DNA of 64,000 nucleotides from Theobroma cacao. Lineage: Eukaryota; Streptophyta; Magnoliopsida; Malvales; Malvaceae. The position numbers and the translations under genes were made by a program. The stretch covers positions 19,583,685 through 19,647,684 of the forward strand of contig NC_030851.1 of assembly GCF_000208745.1 (NCBI RefSeq), in the 5' to 3' direction. Position 1 is the stretch's first letter. Each line of letters starts with the position of its first letter. The notes under the pieces are model-generated. The model was not told the DNA's origin. It was given only the letters and a program-made list of their open reading frames with translations, and did not search any database. Of this stretch, positions 55,809-64,000 are shown one piece after another.

Positions 55809-57574
55809 CATCATAATACAATAGTGCATGAATCCATAGCAATCACATATTACAACATAAAACCATTTTTCAAAAGCTTGTTCCCAAGGCACTTGTTTTC
55901 ATGAAAAACTTGATAATTCATTCAAATGGGTGGCAATTACATTATATTTCCCAAAACAAGTTTTGAAGGCAGTCCACTCACAGGTGTCGAAAATTCAGAT
56001 TTCGGGTGCACTTGGACTAATTGTCCTTAGGCGCAATACTTTTGCCTTCTCCGGACGTCTCACTACCTTGACAAATAACAAAGTCGAGGAATTTACTATA
56101 TTGTCTCTAAATTGATATAAACTAATTTAAATTACTAATGCTTGATATGTAAATGCAAAAATACGTCCGATTACCGCTTAATCGCGGTATCGATTAAATT
56201 CGATCGATCACTCGATTAATTGGCGATTGTGTCCAAATCACCTCCAAATTAATTCATTTCTCCTCTAATACCTTAATTTACCACATACAATTTAAATAAA
56301 GCCAAATTCAGCATTAGAACCCTCACAGTTCCTTATAGAAAAATTCGGTCATTTGGTGCACTAGCACCGAAATTTTTTTCCACATAACCGTTCCACCTTA
56401 ATTCATCTTTTTCCAAGCCATTTTCCTTGAAATAAAAACAATCCCCCATTGATATTCAGCCCTCATGGTTCCACCAACAAGGAACCCTAGAGAAATTGAA
56501 TATTTCTTTTGTTTTTTTGTTCATAACCATGCTTAACTATCCCTAAACACTAACATAGTCTAAAATCAAATTATTTCAACAACAATTCCTCTTCCATACC
56601 CATTTTTCAGAATTGAATTCATCATGATAACTCAATATTCAACCATGAAAATCAAGAACAAAAGCATGGGTAAGCTAGGTATCAAGAAGAATTAAAGAAA
56701 TTTTAACTTACCTAACTTGTTTCCTTGATTTCTTCACTTTTTCTTTGAATTTTCACCTAGGTTTTCTTGTCTTTCCCTTTGTTCTTCCTTTGTTCTTATT
56801 GCTGGTTGCCTAGGCCAAATATGGTGAGAGAATTGGGGATTCAATGGGCTGATTTCTATAGAAAATAATAAAATAATCAAGCATGCCACGTGTCACATAC
56901 TTATTGGCCCAATTTTTAACTTTTTGACTTTTTCTTCTTAATTTTCCACCACAAATATTCTGGTATTTATCCAATCATACCACAATTAAAATCCCTTGGT
57001 CTTGACAAGTGTTGGGGTAAAAAATTTACCGATTTGCCCCCGAGGTGAAAAAATTACGATTTTACCCCTATACTCCGAAATGTACCGGAATCACATTATT
57101 TCTACTTTTCAACCTCAAATAACACTAATATTGATCAATATTAACCAAATGGAGAAAAATCATTTTATAAAAATTCTCGTTTCGTCCTGTAGTGGCAAAA
57201 TTACCATTTTGCGCTTATGGTCCAAAAATACCGAGAATCACAAATTTTCACTGCTAAACATCATTTTATGCTCCAATAATCATATTTATATTTTATATAA
57301 TTATTCTTGGTCAAATGTGATCAAATCTTGGCTAAAAATCTCCATTTTATCATCAAATGGTAAACTGACCGTTTTGTCCCTAATCGATCAATTTTCTTGA
57401 TGGACTCCAAACTGGACCTTGAACTCCGAATCACTATTCTAAGCCATTCTGTTAGTTTTAGAATTTTCAAATTCTTTTTAGAATTTCTATTTGAACTAGT
57501 TCAAGGCTCGATTTAACTTAGTTGTACCACTCGGTACAATACCATATTTTAATCGAGCTTGACAAGGTCTCACA
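54553..57574 (-). mobile_element. Solo LTR A4 (3022 bp, reverse) with target duplication AGTAA
   Basis: On the forward strand it starts TGTCACGACCC and ends AAGGTCTCACA, flanked by AGTAA at 54548-54552 and 57575-57579. The first 1.4 kb match A-type LTRs in reverse, with the minisatellite at 55560-55740 and palindromes at about 55190-55345. The remaining 1.6 kb (about 56000-57574) differ from A1-A3 but share stretches with the LTR at 60234. It is inserted in LTR B. Confidence 0.93.
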
Positions 57575-58546
57575 AGTAAGACTCCCGAATTATTATTAGG
57601 TGGAAGTGGGTCCACGTGTTGATATTATACTTTCCTACTCGAGAGCCTAGTGAGTTTTCAATGCGTACTCTCTTGCATGGTGGAGAGTTAAGATTTTCTC
57701 TACAGCTCCCATTGTTTAAATAAAAGCTTCTAGTGTTTACTTGACAAACATGAGTTGATTTAGGTGGCTGTACAGTTTGATTTCTTTACATGCCACACAT
57801 TTTGGGAGCGTGGTTACCTTTATACTGTATTTCATATTTTGATGGCAATGATGTTTTTAGTGATTGAAACTCTTTCTGTTTCACTTATTTTCGACACTGT
57901 TTTGCTAAAGAAAGCATTGTATTATTATTTTACGATATTATTTTTACAAGGCACAAATATCCTCCTTGTGGTTGGTTTATAAGATTTGCATTTTATATTA
58001 TGGTTTTATCAATCAAATGATCTGCTTATTGCTTGTCTCCCATCTTCTCCCTACTCACGGAGCCAATGATCACTGAGTTTATGAGACTCACCCCCTTATT
58101 TCCCTTTTACAAATAATGATTGGCCTAGCATGCAATCATCGGTACTTATGGTGCATCGCAGATAGTTAAAGGCATCTTATAGCATTTCATTCTAAGTCAC
58201 TCCGATGCTAGAGGTCGAGTCGTAACACTTTGGTTATTTAATTGTAAATGGATAGTGGCCATGGTATAAGTATTAAACTGGAGACTTTAGACCTCATTGT
58301 ATATACTTATGATTATATGTTTTAAAGATTGAATTGATTATTATAATTATGGTTCAGGTTATGATATGAAAGTATATGGTTTAAGCACTAATATGGAATG
58401 GTGATCGTATATAGTGAGCTAATGGGTATTTCTAGTATGGCTTGTTCGGGATTTGATGGGTTTACTGTTAAGTCTCGAACATCGGTAATGGCCGAGGAGC
58501 GATCATTACATCATCCCCCCTCTAGCACATTTATTTGGGACCAACA

Positions 58547-59810
58547 ACAAGGGTGACTAAGGATATAATTCTATATGGTACACTCAAAAGCAAAATCGAT
58601 CCAAAGATGGCCTAAGTCATCTCCCTAACTAAGTGTAGCCTAGGATTTTGCCTCGAGAGAGATTAAAACAAATTCTAAAACTCAAGACTTTCTTAAAAAA
58701 TTTACACTTGCCTAAACATTCTCTAAATATACACAATTATTCAAACATGAAACATGTGCTCAATTTGATGGAAATTCACATTCTACAGTGATACTTAACA
58801 ACAAATTTCAACATAATACTTAAACAATATTCACACTTACTAAAAGCATAGGATAATAAGATAACTAATTTTCTTCATTGGATAAGTAAATCAAAATGAG
58901 TGGTGCAACTAATCATAGTTAACATTCTCAAAAACTTTGCTGAAATTTTAAACAAACGTAAACTATAACAACTTGAAAACTAAAACATAACATGTAACTA
59001 AAAACAAAGAAATCTTACAATTTTAAATTCTCCCCAAACGAAAAACTAACATTGTCCTTAATGTTAAAAAGTAAAGAAAAAAAGTTAAGAATACTCCTCT
59101 GGTTAATGGAGATACTCTAATCTTCCTCTTCATCCTCATTAAATCCAAAGTTGTTGGGAAAATCCATTAAGGTGACAAAATTCTAAATAAGAAAGAGAAC
59201 AAAAACAAATTAATGGGAAATCTAACTAAATAAAAAAAAAACTTTAACCCTTCAGTTTTTTTTATAACACGTTAATGTTGTAGCGTTGGAGGGGTCAACA
59301 CTGTGGCTTTAACGTTGCTAGAATGGGGAAATTTACAATGCTGTAGCACTATGAAATTAATGTTACAGCTACTAGAATTTCTCTAGTCCCAATGCCGCAG
59401 CTCTGAAGCCTTGGTGCTGCAGCATTGAGACTTTTATCTTTTTTGGAGCTTGTAGCACCTTTAGAGCGCTGCAGCACTAGAAGGGTCGAGTTGCGACACT
59501 AAAACTTTTGGAAGCTCCTATTTCCACCTGTAAAGTAATTCAAATACTGAGAAAATAAATCAATCAGTAGAAAATAGTAAGAAAGCACTTAAGAGCTAAC
59601 ATAAAACAACAAAATTGAAAATTAACATACTTAAAATTAGTGAGAATTTGAATTATAAACTTCATGCAATTGAAAATGACACAACAATTTACTCAATTTA
59701 AGAAAGACTAACATAAGTGCAAAAAAGAAAATGAGAGACAGATTAAAGACTTGGGTTGCCTCTCGAGAAACACTTTTTTATAGCCATTAGCTGGACTATG
59801 GCACCGCATT
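58547..59810. other. Degraded gypsy-related non-coding DNA right of C1
   Basis: A/T-rich, no supported frame. It contains GCTGCAGCGTT-like repeats at about 59270-59490. Near 59755 the phrase GGTTGCCTCTCGAGAA resembles a conserved stretch found downstream of integrase in Athila/Tat-type gypsy elements on the opposite strand. Confidence 0.4.
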
Positions 59811-60068
59811 CTACCTTTCATCATCCACAACATACAGCTCGAGGCTCATTCTGTTGTCTATAAGCGTTCTAGTGGCCTCACTCTTGATCTTTCTCATCAC
59901 ACATGGAAGAATCTTGGTCACTTTAAAAGGACCCAACCATCTTGCCTTACGTTTCCATGGGAAAAGCTTGAAGTGTGAAAGTAGCCTCCTCTTGAGATGA
60001 GGTTGTAGTGGCTTTAAATTTAGTGCCTGCTCAACCCAAAGTGGTGGAATAGACTGACTTTTACCCAA
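59811..60068 (-). pseudogene. C-terminal integrase fragment of an Athila/Tat-type gypsy element
   Basis: The minus-strand frame contains HLKRRLLSHFKLFPWKRKAR followed by WLGPFKVTKILP and IKSEATRTLIDNRMSLE. The pattern LFPGKLKSRW.GPF.V..V.P is typical of the end of integrase in Athila and Ogre elements. The upstream catalytic core is not present; to the right lies another LTR, which probably cut the element. Confidence 0.65.
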
Positions 60069-60233
60069 CTTCTCAAATTAAGTTCTTCTTGAATCATGTA
60101 CTACTGGTGTCGCTTTCAAAATATGTGTAACATTTGTCAGTTCTTCATCCTTGTTTTTTGTTGTTGCATTTTGAACCAAACAAACTTCAAGGAGTTTCTT
60201 TGTGTTAAACCATTCTTTGTAAAATCATTATAA

Positions 60234-62920
60234 TGTCATTCACATGCTCGATAGAATGTTTGTGTATTTAGGAAGTTTGAAAAATTGTTAAAAGACGATA
60301 TTGCCTCTAATGGTACCATTGAGTCGATTAAGCCTCGAACTAGTTCAAATAGAAATTTTAAGGTGAAATTAAGAGTTTCATAATTTAGGGATGACTCAAA
60401 ACGGTAATTCGGAGTTCGAGGATCAATTCGGAGTCTAACCGAAATTTTCAATATCTAGGGGTAAAATCGTAATTTTTCCACCTGCGGATAAAATTTTAGA
60501 TTTTGAGAGAATTTAGATCACATTTGACAAATTGGAGAATGGTATGAGTATAAGAGATGAAAAATATGTCTATGGGCAATTTTTCAGATTTTGGGGTAAA
60601 AATGTAATTTTTCACTTTACGGGGGCAAAAGTGTAATTTTTAAAAATTTACTCCACCAAAACTTTGGAAAAGTCTAGAAATTTCATGGAAGACATGGATA
60701 AGTGAAGAGGATTGAGTGGTAGAAAAAGAAAGTCAAAAAGATGGCTAGAAAAAAATAAAATAACAAAATATTCAAAAGGTAAATAAAATAATAATATTTT
60801 ATTAAGCCTACAAAAAGGCTTGAAAATTCCAGAATTTTTCATTGGGAGGGTCAGCCAAAACCAGCAGGAGAGAGAGAGAAATAAGAACAAACCCTAGAGT
60901 GAGAAAATTCAAAGAAAAAGTGTGATTTTTCAAGGAATCAAGTGTTTAAAGGTATGATTTTTCAAGCTTAGCTTAAGATTTATCATTTCCATGCATTTCT
61001 CCTTATTTTCTATGGTTAAATTATGTGTTTTGATGATGGATTCAAATCTGATCATATGGGTTTAGAGAGAGAAAGTTGTTAGATTAATTTGATTTTGAAC
61101 TATGTTAGTGTTTAGTGTTAGTTTAGCATGTTTATGAGTAAAACAACAAGAAAAATATTCATTTTCTCCATGAATTTCTCTAGGCCGAATCTAGCCAATG
61201 GTGTGTGAGGATGAGGTTGACTTTATTTTAAGAGAATTAGATGGAAAAATGATGAATTATGAGGTTGGAAATTAAATGGGAATTTTTGGTGCAAAAAAAT
61301 TGAAATTTTTACCCACTAAGGGTAAAAGCGTAATTTGTGGTCCGAACTGATAAATTGGACCACATTCACAGTCATTGAGGTATTGTGGATATAATTGGAT
61401 AATTGAAATTGAAATGGATGGAATTGGAGTTGAATTGGAGATTTTAGAAATTTACACCGTGTATAGGCGAGTTAGGTCGGACACTGTGATTAAGCGATTG
61501 TCCAAACATTTCACACCCTATCTAGTGCATACGCATGGATAAGAGCCTGAAATAATATATATTGATTTGACACAAATTATTGAATTTTTTGTGTCATGTA
61601 TTGTGGATAGGTGGTGAGCTATCTGATACGGGTAAAAGACTACACCCGAGGACCGAGAATAGGAGTATATCTACTCCTAGTACAGTGAGTAAACTTACTA
61701 TCGTCTTAATTATCTAGAGTAGATTTATTTAATTGTGTTATTTTATGGAAAAATGGTTTAATTGGAAAATTATTGTGTTTTATGGGAAAATGGGATTTTA
61801 TAAAATAATTTTATAAAATTTTTGAAAATTTAATAATGATTTCAAAAATAGAGTAATTGGAGACCTATACTATGATTGTGTTGTTTATCCATGATTTTAC
61901 ATTAAATGGCTTATGATAAATGTGGGTATGACTGGTTATTTTTATGATTTAAAGAATATGTGAACTGCTTTGATTTGCCTTGAATGTGTTAAGTGAGCCA
62001 TGTCATACTATTGTGATTTTATTGGTTGGTGGATTATAAAGTGGGCATTGCAGTGACGGGGGTTCTGTGGGCCAGCCTAATTAGAGGGGCACGGTTCCCA
62101 ATTATTGAGCTTACCTCGATTGGAGAGGCAAGTAGGATAACTTCCGAGGTAGGATTTGGGTACACTTCACGCTGGGCACCACGTGAAACTGGGACTCAGC
62201 CAACACCGAGGAACGGTTGTGTTGTCAGAGGTGAAATGTTTTTGTGTGTGTGACAATAAATAGCCTTGGCGATCTCAGTAAGATGCCTTCGCTGGGTATC
62301 CCTAAGAATGGATTTTTGGCAAGGGCCAAGTTTTTGAAAAGTACATAAGCCATATTGAGTAATTGGATGAAATCCAATTATTTATATGGGTTGGGATGAA
62401 TTATTTTAATTGTCTCCTATTACTCGGCTTTAAATTATTTTGATGATGTCTGTCTACTCACTGGGATTTTATAATCTCACCCCTTCTTCCTATACATTTT
62501 TCAGGCTCAGAATAGGTAGTAGACTATCAATTGCATCGAGAAGTAAATTTCGGAGTTGTATCCTAAAAAGCAAGATTATAGACTTAAACTTTCTCAGTTA
62601 TTTAGGGGCCCATGTGTCATTGTAATTTAAATTGCGTACTCCAGTTTTCTATATTACAGTATGTATAAATTTATTTTGTTTTTATGAGCTGAAATTAATT
62701 TTTGATGTTTCAAATATATATATATATTGTTTTACATTAAAATAGATTATTTTAATTAATATTTTATTTTATTTTATTATTAAAAAAAAAAAGAAAGAGA
62801 AAGGAATGGAAAAACTGGTACAAAATCCTTGCGAGGTCTCGAAAGGCATTCGGGGGAAGAATATCTGTTGAGGCTTCACGGCGGTTGTCACGGGTTTGAT
62901 GGGAGTTTCGAGTCGTGACA
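60234..62920 (+). mobile_element. 5' LTR of a Ty3/gypsy element running off the right edge
   Basis: The end GAGTCGTGACA (62920) is the family end. The start is placed at TGTCATTCACATGCTCGAT because that stretch aligns with the start of LTR A4 on its own strand (shared words GCTCGAT, CGAACTAGTTCAAATAGAAA); it is uncertain by a few bases. After 62920 come a weak primer binding site and internal sequence, so this is a 5' LTR rather than a solo one. The right LTR is outside the window. Confidence 0.72.
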
Positions 62921-64000
62921 ATTTGTGTGGCATCAAAACATGGTTTAAAGATCAAAGATTTTGGTTTTAAAGCTTTGGATTTTAAAGTTTTTAGTTTTAA
63001 AATTGTTTTAAGTAATCCACACTGGCACTGCGTGTCCCCGAGTTAAGTTAAGTCAAATAGAATGCATGAGTTTGCATATAGAGACTTGTTTGTTTGCAGG
63101 GTGTATAAGATATTAAGTGATTTTCGTTTGATTTCATATAGGTTTTGAAGTGTGTTGGATTACACTTAACATGTCTAGGGGGGACAGTGATTCTGATATT
63201 TCACAAAGTGTTAGTGAAGGACCAACAGATTTTACTGTTGAAAGCCGATGGTGTTCTGAACTTAATAATCCAGAAGGAGATCCATTTAGAGTACCTACTA
63301 ATTGGGCTCCATCAGATTTGGGAACGAAAGTTAAAATAAGGGAAAGTCTTAGTGACATGAGATTGATGAGAGCCTTGATAGTAATGACGTAAATGAAGGC
63401 ATGAGAAACTTTCTCTTAAAAGGAATTGAGGAATATGCCAAAGGGAGGAAGAAAATAAGGATAGCAGAAGAAGAATATTATAGTGGGAAACATTCGCATC
63501 GGTCGTTAGCCATTCTCCCCCAAGCTATGGGAACGATGTAAGTAAATGGCAAGAGAAGAAAAAGGGAAAACTCAAAACAGACTTGAAAAAGGATCAAGAT
63601 GATAATGATCCTAAAGATGTTTAGTGCCTTGTTGAAGCTTGGGATACTGTAATCCTAGACAGATGTAGTATAAGAAGGATAATAACCCTCTGTATAAATG
63701 GCTTAAGAGTTGACTTTTGTCTTGTATAATATAAACGGATGATGGAGTATTTGTTTAAATAATAGAAGGAGTATAAAAATCTTTTAGTATGACAAAGGTA
63801 GATTAGTAATATAAGTATTGAGGATGAATAATTATCTTAGTGGCAAGATCGATTATTTTAAATAAGTATTGAGGGCTGAAATAGGAAGCCATTAATGGTT
63901 CCAACAATTATTAGATTTAATAACGATTAAACCTTGCAGTACTATGAATTGATCACCAGTGAACGGGGTTAAGTCAAGTATTATAAATTTGAGTATGGAG
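62921..64000 (+). mobile_element. Start of the internal region of the right-hand gypsy element
   Basis: After the primer site there is about 230 bp of leader and then a short acidic frame at 63171-63392 (MSRGDSDSDISQSVSEGPTD, then SRWCSELNNPEGDPFRVP and WAPSDLGTKVKIRESLSDM). I do not recognise it as gag. The rest to 64000 has several in-frame stops and no motif seen. It could be the 5' end of a decayed gag or a leader ORF. Confidence 0.45.
62923..62937 (+). promoter_or_regulatory. Degenerate primer binding site
   Basis: TGTGTGGCATCAAAA follows the LTR end after two bases. It resembles TGGTATCAGAGC, the initiator tRNA-Met site used by chromoviruses, but with several changes. Confidence 0.45.

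Larger units (their letters stand above)
52834..58510 (+). mobile_element. Solo LTR B in the C1 3' LTR (about 2650 bp without its own insert)
   Basis: It starts TGTAACACCCCGC and ends CGATCATTACA, flanked by TCACC (52829-52833) and TCATC (58511-58515), a duplication with one change. Removing it joins the copia LTR exactly. The first 500 bp match the LTR at 3545; the 3' end does not match A-type LTRs. It carries a homopurine repeat (53437-53516) and a solo LTR at 54553-57574. Confidence 0.88.
5903..58546 (+). mobile_element. SIRE-like Ty1/copia element C1 (5' end outside window), heavily nested
   Basis: Joining the non-inserted pieces (5903-6604, 9183-12681, 50724-52833, 58516-58546) gives, in order, copia integrase, RT, RNase H, an extra downstream ORF, a polypurine tract and a 3' LTR. 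This order (pol followed by a further ORF) is characteristic of the SIRE/Maximus lineage. Copy C2 on the other strand has the same parts and served as a reference for the joins. Many in-frame stops show that C1 is inactive. It is the oldest layer of the nest because everything up to 58546 is inserted in it. Confidence 0.85.
51706..58546 (+). mobile_element. 3' LTR of C1, split by nested LTRs
   Basis: It runs 51706-52833 and resumes at 58516-58546 (CCCCTCTAGCACATTT to GGGACCAACA), in total about 1160 bp, like the LTRs of C2. Between them lies the LTR 52834-58510. Palindrome pairs occur at 52020/52040 and 52093/52113, and a weaker pair near 51967. It marks the right end of C1. Confidence 0.9.

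Overview
This window is plant nuclear DNA, probably from a eudicot. It is a nest of LTR retrotransposons with a large piece of mitochondrial DNA buried inside. I found no intact host protein-coding gene. The plant call rests on Ty1/copia and Ty3/gypsy families of plant type, on plant-type mitochondrial genes (atp1, cox1 and rrn18 fragments, a trnS-trnF-trnP cluster, group II intron domain V), and on the absence of any bacterial operon structure.

Outer frame: a SIRE-like Ty1/copia element on the + strand (called C1 here) starts left of the window and ends at 58546. Visible parts are integrase (5903-6604), RT-RNase H (9183-11117), an extra downstream ORF (11489-12681 and 50724-50985), a polypurine tract and the 3' LTR (51706-52833 plus 58516-58546). 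Several things are inserted in it: the 3' end of a Ty3/gypsy element (1-5902, itself carrying a solo LTR at 61-2628), a solo LTR (6605-9182), a truncated LTR joined to a non-coding LARD-like element (12682-50723), and in its 3' LTR a solo LTR (52834-58510) that holds another one (54553-57574).

Inner frame: inside the LARD-like element lies a second copia copy of the same family on the - strand (C2, 15634-46568). It has both LTRs and a matching TACTA target duplication. Its internal region is split twice: by a gypsy-type solo LTR (36751-41969) that holds another (39087-41559), and by about 15.5 kb of mitochondrial DNA (19151-34690).

Mitochondrial insert: it contains the 3' end of cox1, the 5' end of rrn18, a mitochondrial ORF with one new stop, a group II intron domain V, a truncated and mutated atp1, a Ty3/gypsy pol fragment that was probably already in the mitochondrial genome, trnS (altered anticodon), trnF, trnP and several unassigned ORFs. 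The rest of the insert is unassigned and fits plant mitochondrial intergenic DNA.

Right end: from 58547 a degraded gypsy integrase tail (- strand), then the 5' LTR (about 60234-62920), degenerate primer binding site and start of the internal region of another Ty3/gypsy element running off the window.

The nesting gives an order of events: C1 first, then the LARD-like element, then C2, then the mitochondrial DNA and the solo LTRs. The signals I find most worth checking are the paired 12-bp palindromes spaced 20 bp apart in the copia LTRs and again just upstream of its extra ORF, and the probable nucleus-mitochondrion-nucleus history of the gypsy fragment.
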